DNA of 64,000 nt from Aquabacterium sp029268225 (lineage in GTDB: Bacteria > Pseudomonadota > Gammaproteobacteria > Burkholderiales > Burkholderiaceae_C). Positions within the stretch are counted from its first letter, which is position 1; each line of letters starts with the position of its first letter. The stretch spans positions 434,001 to 498,000 of the forward strand of contig NZ_JBBEYB010000001.1 of assembly GCF_037482285.1 (NCBI RefSeq). The letters are read 5' to 3'. Below are positions 37,371 to 45,952 of this stretch, one piece after another. The notes under the pieces are model-generated. The model searched no databases and was not told where the DNA came from. It saw only the letters and a list, made by a program, of their open reading frames with translations. A program made the translations under genes and the position numbers.

Positions 37371-38180
37371 TCAGGGCAGTTCGGCGTCGCGCATGCGGGC
37401 GGCAATGGTGCCTGCGCGGCCCATGACATAGCCCGAACGCGGCTGCTTCTCAAAGCGCTTGGGGGCGGGCAGCATCACCGCCAGACGGGCGGCCTGGATG
37501 GGGGCCAGTTGGTCGGCATCGACCCGGAAGTAGTGGTGGGCAGCGGCCTCGGCGCCGAACACGCCTTCCCCCCATTCCACGTTGTTGAGGTAGAGCGTGA
37601 GGATGCGCTCCTTGCTGAGCAGGCCTTCGAGCATGAAGGTGATCAGCACCTCCTGGCCTTTGCGCAGGAAGTTGCGCTCCTTGCTCAGGAAGAGGTTCTT
37701 GGCCAGTTGCTGGGTGATGGTGGAGCCGCCGATCACCTTGGGCACCGCTTGTGCCGCAGCCGGCGGCGGTGGCGGGGTGCGGCCGCGCTTCAAGGCGCGC
37801 TGCACTGCCCGCTCATGGCGTGCCAGCGCGGCCTGACGCGCCCGCTCGGCCCGCTCTTCGGCACGGCTGTTCTTCTTCCAGGCGTTTTGCAGCGCCTCGA
37901 ATTCGATGCCGGCGTGGTCCACGAAGTTGGCATCCTCCGAGGCGATCACGGCCCGCTTGAGGTGGTCCGAAATCTGGTCGGCGTCACGCCAACTCTGGCT
38001 CCATAGCAGCGTGCCGGTGTCGGCCACGATGCGGCGCATCTCGCTGCGCTGGAAGGTGGTGGACTCGGGGTTGAGCACGGCCATCAGCGCCACGCGGCCC
38101 AGAAAGTAGAGCTGCAGGCTCAGGCCGGCCAGCACGATGAGGGCAGAGATGCGCCAGACGGCGCGCATCGGGGTGCGCAT
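37371..38180 (-). CDS. mtgA: Monofunctional peptidoglycan glycosyltransferase MtgA
   Basis: Polymerises lipid II into glycan strands without transpeptidase activity. The 269-residue product has one N-terminal membrane segment (about 12-36), the GT51 catalytic SEDANF (E82) and GGSTITQQLAKNLFLS. An unusual Arg/Ala-rich then Pro-rich stretch (about 105-147) separates the NAWKKN and GGSTITQQ motifs, which are only about ten residues apart in ordinary MtgA. I chose ATG 38180; an in-frame TTG at 38189 and ATG at 38168 are alternatives. Last gene of a block with aroE, a TonB-like gene and an RNase gene. Confidence 0.93.
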   Translation of the reverse strand: MRTPMRAVWRISALIVLAGLSLQLYFLGRVALMAVLNPESTTFQRSEMRRIVADTGTLLWSQSWRDADQISDHLKRAVIASEDANFVDHAGIEFEALQNAWKKNSRAEERAERARQAALARHERAVQRALKRGRTPPPPPAAAQAVPKVIGGSTITQQLAKNLFLSKERNFLRKGQEVLITFMLEGLLSKERILTLYLNNVEWGEGVFGAEAAAHHYFRVDADQLAPIQAARLAVMLPAPKRFEKQPRSGYVMGRAGTIAARMRDAELP

Positions 38181-38195
38181 GTCGTTCAAACGCTT

Positions 38196-39062
38196 TCAGT
38201 GTGCAGCGGTGCCATCGACCAACGCGCGCATGGCCGCCAGCACGGGGGCGGTGTCCGGGCGCACGCCGCGCCACAGGGCAAACGATTCGGCCGCTTGTTC
38301 CACCAGCATACCCAGACCATCGCGGGCCACGGCACCGTGGGCGCGGGCCCAGTCCAGGAAGGCTTGGGCGGCGGGGCCGTACATCATGTCCAGCGCCAGG
38401 CCGCCCGGCTTGAGCACCTCGGGGCCGACCGGGATGCCCCCTCCTGACAAGCTGGCAGCCGTGCCATTGATGAACACGTCGTAGGCTTGACCGGGCTCCT
38501 GCAATGAGCGTGCGCTCAGGTGCACGCCATGTTCGCGCGCCCAGTCGGCATGGCGATCGACCAGCGTCTGGGCCTTGTCGGCGGTGCGGTTGGCCACCAC
38601 AATTTCGGCGGGGCGGGCTTCGATCAGCGGGCCCAGCACGCCAGCACTGGCGCCGCCAGCGCCCAGCAGCAGCACGCGCGCACCGGCCAGCGTCATCCCG
38701 GCGTTCACCGTGATGTCGCGGACCAGGCCCACGCCATCGGTGTTGTCGGCCAGCCAGCCGCCGTCGGCCGCGGCATCAAAGCGCAGGGTGTTGGCCGCCT
38801 GAGCCAGCTCGGCGCGCGGGGTGCGGCGCGCGGCCATCTCGAAGGCCTCGAACTTGAAGGGCACGGTCACGTTGCAGCCCTTGGCGCCTGCTTGCGCGAA
38901 GCGGGTCAGCGTGGCGGAGAAGTCGTCCAGCGGGCACAGCAGGCGCTCGTACACCATGGCCTGGCCGGTCTGCTGAGCAAACTGCGTGTGGATCAGCGGG
39001 GAGCGGCTGTGGGCGATCGGGTTGCCCGCGACGGCGTAGCGGTCAGGGTCGGTGGCGGTCAT
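38196..39062 (-). CDS. aroE: Shikimate dehydrogenase AroE
   Basis: NADPH-dependent reduction of 3-dehydroshikimate to shikimate in aromatic amino-acid synthesis. The 288-residue product has the substrate-binding GNPIAHSRSPLIH near the N-terminus, NVTVPFKFEAF with the catalytic lysine, DNTDGVGLVRD and the nucleotide-binding LLLGAGGASAGVLGP. It lies 15 bases upstream of mtgA and 18 bases downstream of the TonB-like gene, all on one strand. Confidence 0.96.
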   Translation of the reverse strand: MTATDPDRYAVAGNPIAHSRSPLIHTQFAQQTGQAMVYERLLCPLDDFSATLTRFAQAGAKGCNVTVPFKFEAFEMAARRTPRAELAQAANTLRFDAAADGGWLADNTDGVGLVRDITVNAGMTLAGARVLLLGAGGASAGVLGPLIEARPAEIVVANRTADKAQTLVDRHADWAREHGVHLSARSLQEPGQAYDVFINGTAASLSGGGIPVGPEVLKPGGLALDMMYGPAAQAFLDWARAHGAVARDGLGMLVEQAAESFALWRGVRPDTAPVLAAMRALVDGTAAH

Positions 39063-39080
39063 CTTGACAAGAACAGGACA

Positions 39081-39971
39081 TCAGGGCGCCTCGTTCGAGG
39101 CGGCTTTGGTGGTGGTCGCTTCCATGCCGGCATCGCGGGTGAAGCGGAAGCGCGAGGAGATCAGCAGCAGGTCGTTGCCCGCGCTGACTTCGGCCGGGAC
39201 CGCGCCGAAGGGGCCGGCCTGCATGACGATGGCGCGGGCCCGCTTGTCGAGCACCGCATTGCCCGAGCTTTGCAGCACGATGGCGTCCACGACCTTGCCC
39301 TGCCGGTTGAGCCACACCTCCATCACCAGCTCGCCGTAGAGCTTTTGCCCCTTTTCCATGGGGAAGTAGGTGGTGCCGGCGCGTTCCACCTGCGTGCGGA
39401 AGGCGCTGTAGTACAGGGCATCGACCGAGCGCAGGGTGGCTGGGCTGAGGTAGCGCTTTTTAGGGCGAGCGTTTTCGTCGTGGATGCGCTTTTCGATCTC
39501 GGCCAGCAGCTTGGTCAGTTGGCGGCGGCGCTCTTCCTCGGCGCGGCTCTGGTTGGTTTCGGCACGGTCGCGAGGCTGGGGGGGGGGCAGGGCCGCCAAC
39601 TCCTGGCGGACCTGGGTGAGCAGGTTTTGCTGCTCGCGCTGCATCTGCTGGATCATGCGCGTGCTGTCTTCCATCGCATCGCCCAGGGTGGCGTCTTGCG
39701 AGGGGGGCAGGGGCGAGGTGGCGCGTCCCTTGTCGGCTTCGCCGCCGCCCGCCAGGTTCTGCTGGGCCAGTGCCTGGGCCTTCTCCGGGGCTTCGTCGCT
39801 GGCCGCGTTCACGAGGATCACCTCCAGCGGCGTGTCCTTGAAGGTGCGGTTGAAGCCTTCCGGATCGACAAAGCGAAAACCCAGCAGGGCCACGTGCACT
39901 GCCACCGAGATCCCCAGGCAGATTTGCAGCAGGGTCAGGCGGCTCCACAGAGATCGAAGGCGGTCCAGCAT
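39081..39971 (-). CDS. TonB-like energy-transducer protein
   Basis: The 296-residue product has a short cytoplasmic N-terminus, one membrane segment (about residues 14-32), a long hydrophilic periplasmic spacer with a Gln/Glu/Arg-rich helical part (about 100-165), and a C-terminal TonB-type domain (YGELVMEVWLNRQGKVVDAIV and on). TonB proteins transmit proton-motive force to outer-membrane receptors, but no ExbB/ExbD genes or receptors are near. ATG 39971 is chosen; a GTG at 39980 would add three residues. Its partners cannot be told from the sequence. Confidence 0.82.
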   Translation of the reverse strand: MLDRLRSLWSRLTLLQICLGISVAVHVALLGFRFVDPEGFNRTFKDTPLEVILVNAASDEAPEKAQALAQQNLAGGGEADKGRATSPLPPSQDATLGDAMEDSTRMIQQMQREQQNLLTQVRQELAALPPPQPRDRAETNQSRAEEERRRQLTKLLAEIEKRIHDENARPKKRYLSPATLRSVDALYYSAFRTQVERAGTTYFPMEKGQKLYGELVMEVWLNRQGKVVDAIVLQSSGNAVLDKRARAIVMQAGPFGAVPAEVSAGNDLLLISSRFRFTRDAGMEATTTKAASNEAP

Positions 39972-40011
39972 CCGGTGCACGTCCAGTCGTCAGCGTTCAG
40001 TTCAAGAGACC

Positions 40012-42072
40012 TCAGGCCGGTGCGGCATCGCCCGTCGGGGCGTCGGCATCGCTCACGTCGATGGCCAGGGTCAGCGGTCCTGCATTGTCGAGCACCTCTT
40101 CGTCGCCGTCGCCCTCGGTGTCACCCTCATCCGTGGTGCCGGGCTCGTCCAGTCGGGCGATCACGCTGGCGTGCACGTCCAGGGTCAGCAAATCGACACC
40201 CGTGACGCGCACGCGCACGCGGGCATGGCGCGGCAGGCTGTCGGCACCGATGGCCTTGAAGACCAGGGGCAGGCTGTCGGCGCGCACCAGACCGTTGACC
40301 ATCACGGCGCAGTCCAGTTCGGTGATGTCTTGCTGGCCCAGGTAGGTCAGGGTCCAGTAACGCTCCATGCTCGACTGGAAGCCGTTGTAAGTGCTGTAGG
40401 CCGTGTCGAAGTTGGAGATGACGGCAAACAGCTCGGCGTCCTTGGGTTTGAAGGGCGCGGCCAGCGCGGCGGTGCGGCCGTTCTTGGCGCAGGCGACGAT
40501 CTGCCACTGGTTGACCAGGTCCACATAGCGGCGCAGCGGCGAGGTGGCCCAGGTGTACTGCGCCACGCCCATGCCGGCGTGCGGCAGGGCCTTGGTGCTC
40601 ATGCGCACCTTGATGCCCGGTTGCAGGCTGGCCTGGCTGCGGTAGATGCCGGGCACACCCACCTCGGCCAACATGCCACCCCAGGTGCTGTTGGCCAGGA
40701 TCATCGCTTCGGCCACGATCAGGTCCAGCGGGGCGCCACGTTGGCGCGTGCCGATCAGCACCTGTTCGACGCCGGTCGGCTCGATGCCGTCGCTCATCGT
40801 GTTGGTGCCCGCCTCGCTCACCAGCTTGAAGGTGTAGTCGGGACGGTTGAAGTTCTCAGGCTTGCCGCGCACGACTTCGCGCTGGGCCTTGAGGTGCTTG
40901 GCCAGGCGGAAGGCAAAGGCCAGTTCGGCCGCGTGCGCATAGGTCGCCGGGGCTTCGCCGGTCAGCGTGGGCTCGGTGATGACACCGTCGAGCTGGTCGT
41001 GGCGCAGGTTCGAGACGATGGGCACGCGCTCCAGCTTGGTCTCGGTGGCCTGCACGGCCAGCGTGGCCTCGTCAAAGGTGACGTACAGCGACACGGCCGG
41101 GCAGTCGCGCCCTTCCTGCAGCGTGTAGGTCTGCACCACCTCGTCGGGCAGCATCGTGATCTTGTGGCCGGGCATGTAGACGGTGGACATGCGGCTGCGC
41201 GCCACGCCGTCGATCGGGCTGCCGGGTAGGATGGCCAGGCTGGGCGCCGCGATGTGGATGCCGAACACCACGGTGCCGCTGCCCAGGCCCTGCACGGACA
41301 AGGCGTCGTCGATCTCGGTGGTCATCGAGTCGTCGATGGAGAAAGCCCGCGCGGCCGACACCGGCAGTTCGTCCTTGATCGGCGGCGCCTCCAGGGTCGG
41401 GAAACCGGTGCCCTTGGGGAAGTTCTCGAACAGGAAGCGCTTCCAGTGGAACTGGTAGGGGCTGTCGATGGCGCCGGCGTCTTTGAGCAGGTCCAGCGGC
41501 GCACGCTGCGCCTGCTTGGCGGCCTCGACCACGGCCTTGTACTCGGCGCCGTTCTTGTCGGGCTTGAACAGGATCTTGTAGAGCTGTTCCTTGATCGGGG
41601 CGGGGCATTGGCCGGCGGCCAGCTCCTGCGCCCACTGCGCGATCTGCAAGGCGATCTGCTTCTTGCGCTCAATGGCCAGCAGGGCCTGCTTGAGGATGTC
41701 TTCCGGGGCCTTCTTGAAGCGGCCCTTGCCGCGGCGGTGGAAGTAGTGCGGGGTTTCGAACAGGCGCATCAGCATGGCGGCCTGCTGCACGGCATCGGCG
41801 CTGTCGCTGAAGTACTCGCGGGCCAGTTCGTCAAAGCCGAAGTCTTCTTCCGGGGCCACTTCCCACACCAGGTCCACGTCGATGTCGGCGGCTTGTGCGG
41901 CAGCCTGAGCGATCAGCTCGGCGGGCGCAGGCTTGGCGAACTTGAGCAGCACGTTGGCGGCTTTCACCTTCACGCGCTTGCCCGAATCCAGCTCGATCTG
42001 CATCGAACTGTCGGCTTCGGACATCACACGACCGGCCAGGAACTTGCCGGCGTCATCAAAAAGGGCAAACAT
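40012..42072 (-). CDS. RNB-domain exoribonuclease (RNase II/R family)
   Basis: 3'-to-5' exoribonuclease of the RNB family. The 686-residue product has an unrecognised N-terminal part of about 260 residues, then the RNB catalytic core with FSIDDSMTTEIDDALSV (metal-binding aspartates), MSTVYMPGHKITMLP, an RRYVDLVNQWQ motif and a short C-terminal acidic tail rich in Asp/Glu/Gly. No cold-shock domains are obvious at the N-terminus, so it is neither a canonical Rnb nor RnR. It heads the block leading to tonB-like, aroE and mtgA. Confidence 0.9.
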   Translation of the reverse strand: MFALFDDAGKFLAGRVMSEADSSMQIELDSGKRVKVKAANVLLKFAKPAPAELIAQAAAQAADIDVDLVWEVAPEEDFGFDELAREYFSDSADAVQQAAMLMRLFETPHYFHRRGKGRFKKAPEDILKQALLAIERKKQIALQIAQWAQELAAGQCPAPIKEQLYKILFKPDKNGAEYKAVVEAAKQAQRAPLDLLKDAGAIDSPYQFHWKRFLFENFPKGTGFPTLEAPPIKDELPVSAARAFSIDDSMTTEIDDALSVQGLGSGTVVFGIHIAAPSLAILPGSPIDGVARSRMSTVYMPGHKITMLPDEVVQTYTLQEGRDCPAVSLYVTFDEATLAVQATETKLERVPIVSNLRHDQLDGVITEPTLTGEAPATYAHAAELAFAFRLAKHLKAQREVVRGKPENFNRPDYTFKLVSEAGTNTMSDGIEPTGVEQVLIGTRQRGAPLDLIVAEAMILANSTWGGMLAEVGVPGIYRSQASLQPGIKVRMSTKALPHAGMGVAQYTWATSPLRRYVDLVNQWQIVACAKNGRTAALAAPFKPKDAELFAVISNFDTAYSTYNGFQSSMERYWTLTYLGQQDITELDCAVMVNGLVRADSLPLVFKAIGADSLPRHARVRVRVTGVDLLTLDVHASVIARLDEPGTTDEGDTEGDGDEEVLDNAGPLTLAIDVSDADAPTGDAAPA

Positions 42073-42189
42073 CGAAATGGAATCTCGCGAGGGTGGAAGC
42101 GTGATTGTCCCATCCCGAGGGCCCTGGCGTGTGTCCGGCTGAATCCAGCGCCTCGGGTGGACGCTGAGGCGTCAACGGGGCAGGACGGT

Positions 42190-42798
42190 TCAGGCCTTGG
42201 GCGTGGGCAGGTTCAGGCATCCCAGGACGGTGGGCAGGCGGGTGGCGAAGTCGCTGATGGCGTGGTCGTTGCCGGGCAGTACGGTCAGCTGGGTGCCCAG
42301 GTAATGCGCGACCATCTCGCGCCAGTCCAGCACCTCGTCGCCCTCGGCCACCAGCACGTGGTAGCGCTCCGGCCGGGTGATGGGGTAGGGGGCCATCGCC
42401 TCGAACTCGGCGATGAATTCAGGGCGGAAGAAGAAGCGATCGGCCGGGTTGTGGAAGCTCGTTTGCTCGCCGATGTAACGGGCCAGGTCGCGCGCAGGCG
42501 CCACCGCCGGGTTGATGAGCAGGGCGCGGCAATCCAGTTCTTCGGCCAGCACGGTGGCATAAAAGCCACCCAGCGAGGAGCCGATCACCACCATGTCCTC
42601 GCGCGGCCAGTCCAGTGTCAGCGCCTTCAGTTCGGCCAGGGTGTCGGCCGGTGAGGGGGGCAGTTGCGGGCACACCCACGTCAGGTTGTGGCCCTGGCGT
42701 TGCAGTTGCGCGATCGCACCGCCCAGCAGCTGCGCCTTGGCCGACTGCGGGGAGGAGCGGAAGCCGTGCAGGTACAGCAGGTGGGTGGGGGTGTTCAT
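42190..42798 (-). CDS. yqiA: YqiA-like alpha/beta-hydrolase (UPF0227)
   Basis: The 202-residue product has LLYLHGFRSSPQSAKA at the N-terminus, the nucleophile elbow GSSLGGFYA, a late Asp (AEGDEVLDW) and the catalytic His in GNDHAISDF, which is the YqiA esterase pattern. The natural substrate is unknown; YqiA hydrolyses palmitoyl-CoA and short p-nitrophenyl esters in vitro. The start is ATG 42798; the open frame extends much further upstream but antisense to the next gene. It precedes the RNB gene by 117 bases on the same strand. Confidence 0.88.
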   Translation of the reverse strand: MNTPTHLLYLHGFRSSPQSAKAQLLGGAIAQLQRQGHNLTWVCPQLPPSPADTLAELKALTLDWPREDMVVIGSSLGGFYATVLAEELDCRALLINPAVAPARDLARYIGEQTSFHNPADRFFFRPEFIAEFEAMAPYPITRPERYHVLVAEGDEVLDWREMVAHYLGTQLTVLPGNDHAISDFATRLPTVLGCLNLPTPKA

Positions 42799-42840
42799 GG
42801 TGGGATACTCTAGAGCAAGTTTCGAAGAGGGGTCACCATC

Positions 42841-43173
42841 ATGTCCATCACGTTCAAATCCCAGGCCACGGGTGATCTGTTCATGCTGCAGGTGCACGCC
42901 GAGGCCCTGCTCAAACTCCTGGGCAAGACGCCCGCCCCGCAAGGCATCCTCGAAGTCAAGGACATGCCCGCGGCCTTGGCCACCTTGCGCGCTTTGACCG
43001 ACGAGGTGCCTCAGGCGCCGGAGGTGGAGGACGAGGAGACCGGTGAGCGCCTGCCCCAGCCCGAACCCAAATTCGCCGATGAGCCGGTCAGCCTGCGCAA
43101 GCGCGCCTGGCCTCTGATCCAGATGATCGAGCGCGCGCAGGCGGCCGACAAGCCCATCGTCTGGGGCGTGTGA
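42841..43173 (+). CDS. DUF1840 domain protein
   Basis: The 110-residue protein starts SITFKSQATGDLFMLQVHAE and ends RAWPLIQMIERAQAADKPIVWGV, both conserved in DUF1840 proteins of betaproteobacteria. It is small, acidic in its middle (PEVEDEETGE) and has no signal peptide or membrane segment. Its function is unknown. GAGGGG lies about 11 bases before the ATG. It is divergent from yqiA and followed 48 bases later by a phosphatase gene. Confidence 0.85.
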   Translation: MSITFKSQATGDLFMLQVHAEALLKLLGKTPAPQGILEVKDMPAALATLRALTDEVPQAPEVEDEETGERLPQPEPKFADEPVSLRKRAWPLIQMIERAQAADKPIVWGV

Positions 43174-43221
43174 ACCGAGAGGGGATTGTGCGGCGCAGCA
43201 TGAATGAGGCATCATCGCCCC

Positions 43222-43884
43222 ATGTCAGCCGCACACGCCACCCGCATCCTGGCCATTCGCCACGGTGAAACCGCCTGGAACACCGAAAGCCGCATCCAGG
43301 GCCACACCGACATTCCTTTGAACGACACCGGCCTGTGGCAGGCCGCCCGCGTGGCGCAGGCGCTGCACGGCGAGCCCTTGCACGCGGTTTACAGCAGCGA
43401 CCTGCTACGCGCCCGCGCCACGGCCGAGGCCATCGCCCAGGCGCAGCAACTGACCTTGCGTCTCGAGACCGGTTTGCGTGAGCGGCATTTCGGCCATCTG
43501 GAGGGCTTGACGCGCGACGAGATCGCGCAACGCTGGCCCGAGCAGACCCGTCGCTGGCTGGCGCGTGATCCGGCCTTCGGTCCGGACGGCGGCGAAACCC
43601 TGCAGGCCTTTTACGACCGTTGCGTGGGGACCCTGGCCCACCTGGCCCGACGCCACCCGGGTGAGTGCATTGCCGTGGTGGCCCATGGGGGCGTGCTCGA
43701 TTGTTTCTACCGTGCGGCCAACCGCATTGCGCTGGACGCACCGCGTGCCTGGAAGGTGGGCAACGCCACCATCAACCGCCTGCTGTACAGCGCGGAGGGC
43801 TTCACGCTCGTGGGCTGGGCCGATGACCAGCACCTGGGCACGTCGCTCGACGAGAGCAGTGACGGGGCCGTGCGCGCGGCCTGA
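43222..43884 (+). CDS. Histidine phosphatase family protein (phosphoglycerate mutase-like)
   Basis: The 220-residue product has the RHGETAWN motif with the catalytic phosphohistidine near the N-terminus, LRERHFGHLEG in the middle and VVAHGGVLD with the second catalytic His, as in phosphoglycerate-mutase-like phosphatases. Those proteins include cofactor-dependent mutases and broad phosphatases, and I cannot tell which substrate applies. ATG 43222 is chosen because RHGE must lie near the N-terminus; an in-frame ATG at 43204 would add six residues. Confidence 0.9.
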   Translation: MSAAHATRILAIRHGETAWNTESRIQGHTDIPLNDTGLWQAARVAQALHGEPLHAVYSSDLLRARATAEAIAQAQQLTLRLETGLRERHFGHLEGLTRDEIAQRWPEQTRRWLARDPAFGPDGGETLQAFYDRCVGTLAHLARRHPGECIAVVAHGGVLDCFYRAANRIALDAPRAWKVGNATINRLLYSAEGFTLVGWADDQHLGTSLDESSDGAVRAA

Positions 43885-43905
43885 TCCAGCGTGTGACGCG
43901 GCGCG

Positions 43906-44538
43906 TCAGTCTGTCGCTGGCGCCACGGGCAACTGCTTGAGGCCGCCCATGAACAGGTCCAGGCTTTGCTCGCCGCAGGTCACAAGGTCAAAGGCGTCGG
44001 GGTCGAGCATCCAGTGGTTGATCAGGCCGTTGAGCATGGCCTGGTAGCTCATGGCAATCACCTGAGGGTCGAGATGCGCCGAGACATGGCCCAGCGCCTG
44101 GGCGCGCTCCACGGCTGTCCGCACGCACTGCTGGCAGGTCTGATGGATTTCCAGATGCCGTTCCCGCACGCCCATCAGGTCGTCCACATATTCCACCTTC
44201 TGGGTGGCGATGCCGAACACCCGCCGAGTGCGCGGGTCGTGGGCGATGCGTGTCAGTGCATCCATGGCCGTGCGCTTGAGTTCGGCCAGCGGGGGCAAAG
44301 GGGTGTCCACCAGGGTCTGGGCGGCCTCTTCCATGGGGGAGGCGGTCCGTGCCATCATGGCGTTGAACAGTTCCGCCTTGTCCTTGAAATGCCAGTACAC
44401 CGCCCCCCGGGTCAGACCGGCAGCTTTGGCAATCTCCTGCAAGGACGTGCGTGACACCCCGCGTTGCGCGAACACCAACTCCGCGGCGTCCAGCAGGGCC
44501 TCGCGGGTGTGTTGTGCATCTTCTTTGGTTCGGCGCAT
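43906..44538 (-). CDS. acrR: TetR-family repressor of RND efflux, AcrR-like
   Basis: The 210-residue product has an N-terminal TetR helix-turn-helix (TREALLDAAELVFAQRGVSRTSLQEIA, with AAGLTRGAVYWHFKDKAELF) and a helical ligand-binding C-terminal domain, as in AcrR/TtgR. ATG 44538 is chosen; the frame is open upstream through the operator region. It is divergent from the efflux operon with a shared palindromic operator between. Its likely role is drug-responsive repression of itself and of the efflux genes. Confidence 0.93.
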   Translation of the reverse strand: MRRTKEDAQHTREALLDAAELVFAQRGVSRTSLQEIAKAAGLTRGAVYWHFKDKAELFNAMMARTASPMEEAAQTLVDTPLPPLAELKRTAMDALTRIAHDPRTRRVFGIATQKVEYVDDLMGVRERHLEIHQTCQQCVRTAVERAQALGHVSAHLDPQVIAMSYQAMLNGLINHWMLDPDAFDLVTCGEQSLDLFMGGLKQLPVAPATD

Positions 44539-44572
44539 GGCGATGACATAAAACCAGTGAACAGTACAGGGG

Positions 44573-44602
44573 ATTATCGTCCATTCGGACACATACATAC
44601 AA
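44573..44602 (-). promoter_or_regulatory. Candidate promoter of the acrR-like gene
   Basis: On the minus strand TTGTAT (44602-44597) and GATAAT (44578-44573) are 18 bases apart, a good sigma-70 pair. The -35 lies inside the AcrR-like palindrome, so repressor binding would block this promoter. Start of transcription would fall about 30 bases before the repressor ATG. Confidence 0.55.
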
Positions 44603-44612
44603 GAATGTATGT
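44591..44612. promoter_or_regulatory. AcrR-type palindromic operator
   Basis: ACATACAT (44591-44598) and ATGTATGT (44605-44612) form a perfect inverted repeat around ACAAGA. The E. coli AcrR operator (from memory) has the same half-sites with the same spacing. It lies between the divergent repressor and efflux genes, 53 bases from the repressor ATG and 51 bases from the adaptor ATG. Confidence 0.85.
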
Positions 44613-44662
44613 ATATTTCAGTCTTGTATTGTCGACCCGACTTGTGTTCCACGAGGTGCCCC

Positions 44663-45940
44663 ATGGCCAGTCAAGATGTGACCGCGTTTTCTCCCCTGCA
44701 ACCCACTGCTGCGATGCGCCGACGTCGTGGGCGGTCGATGGGGGGGCTGGCGCTGGGCGCCGTGACGCTGGCCTTGTTGGCGGGCTGTGGTGACAAGCAG
44801 GCTGCTGCACCCGGCGGCGCGCCAGCCGGCGGCATGCCGCCCGCCCAGGTGGGGGTGATCACGGTGCAGCCGCAAAGCGTGCCGGTGATGAGCGAGTTGC
44901 CGGGGCGCCTGGAGGCGGTGCGCACCGCGCAGGTCCGCGCCCGGGTGCCCGGCATCCTGCAAAAGCGCCTGTTCACCGAAGGCGCGGATGTGAAGGCCGG
45001 CCAGCCCCTGTTCCAGATCGACCCGGCCACCTACCAGGCCGCGCTCGACAGCGCCCAGGCCACCCAGGCCAAGGCCGAAGCCAATCTGGCCCAGGCCAGC
45101 GCCCTGCTCAAGCGCTATGAGCCGCTGCAGGCTGCCAAGGCCATCAGCCCGCAAGAATTCCTGAACGCCCAGGTGGCGCAGCGCCAGGCCCAGGCCGATG
45201 TGGCCGCCGCCAAGGCCGCCGTGCAGACGGCCCGCATCAACCTCGGCTATGCCGCCGTGACGGCGCCCATCTCGGGCCGCATCGGCCGGGCCATGGTCAC
45301 CGAGGGGGCCTTGGTGGGGCAGGGCGAGGCCACCCAGTTGGCCTTGATCCAGCAGGTCAACCCGCTCTACGTCAACTTCACGCAACCGGCCACCGAGGTG
45401 CTCAAGCTGCGCGAGGCGCTGAAGGCCGGCTCGCTCAAGCGCGCCGGGGCTGATGCCGCCGAGATCCGCATCGTGCTGGACGATGGTCGCGAATATCCCC
45501 TGCCTGGCAAGCTGCTGTTTTCGGACCTGAGTGTGGACGCCACCTCGGGTCAGGTGGCGCTGCGTGCGGAGTTGCCCAACCCTGAAGGCCTCTTGCTGCC
45601 CGGCATGTACGTGCGTGTGCGTCTGGCTCAGGCCGAGGTGGAGGGGGGCATCCTGCTGCCGCAGCAGGCGGTCACGCGTGGGCCTCAGGCCGACACCGTC
45701 ATGGTGGTCGATGACAAGGGCATGGTCTCGCCCCGTCCGGTCAAGCTGGGCGGCGCCAAGGGCACGAACTGGGTCGTGCTGGGCGGCCTCAAGACTGGCG
45801 AGCAGGTCATGGTCGATGGCTTTCAGAAAATGATGAACCCCAAGGCACCCGTCAAGGCCGTGCCCTGGCAGCAGCCAAGCGCGCAAGCCGGCATGGGGGC
45901 AGCACCCGCCTCGGCCGCATCGGCTGCCGCATCGAAGTAA
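44663..45940 (+). CDS. acrA: RND efflux periplasmic adaptor lipoprotein, AcrA/MexA-like
   Basis: Membrane-fusion protein that links the inner-membrane pump to the outer-membrane channel. The 425-residue product has a lipoprotein signal with lipobox LAGC (C42), a lipoyl-like half (RARVPGILQKRLFTEGADVKAG), a helical hairpin (about 130-210), the second lipoyl half (NLGYAAVTAPISGRIG) and beta-barrel domains. ATG 44663 has GAGGTG 5 bases ahead. An inner ATG at 44714 would give a shorter signal. First gene of the operon, behind the AcrR-like operator. Confidence 0.93.
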   Translation: MASQDVTAFSPLQPTAAMRRRRGRSMGGLALGAVTLALLAGCGDKQAAAPGGAPAGGMPPAQVGVITVQPQSVPVMSELPGRLEAVRTAQVRARVPGILQKRLFTEGADVKAGQPLFQIDPATYQAALDSAQATQAKAEANLAQASALLKRYEPLQAAKAISPQEFLNAQVAQRQAQADVAAAKAAVQTARINLGYAAVTAPISGRIGRAMVTEGALVGQGEATQLALIQQVNPLYVNFTQPATEVLKLREALKAGSLKRAGADAAEIRIVLDDGREYPLPGKLLFSDLSVDATSGQVALRAELPNPEGLLLPGMYVRVRLAQAEVEGGILLPQQAVTRGPQADTVMVVDDKGMVSPRPVKLGGAKGTNWVVLGGLKTGEQVMVDGFQKMMNPKAPVKAVPWQQPSAQAGMGAAPASAASAAASK

Positions 45941-45952
45941 GGGAGCGCGCGC

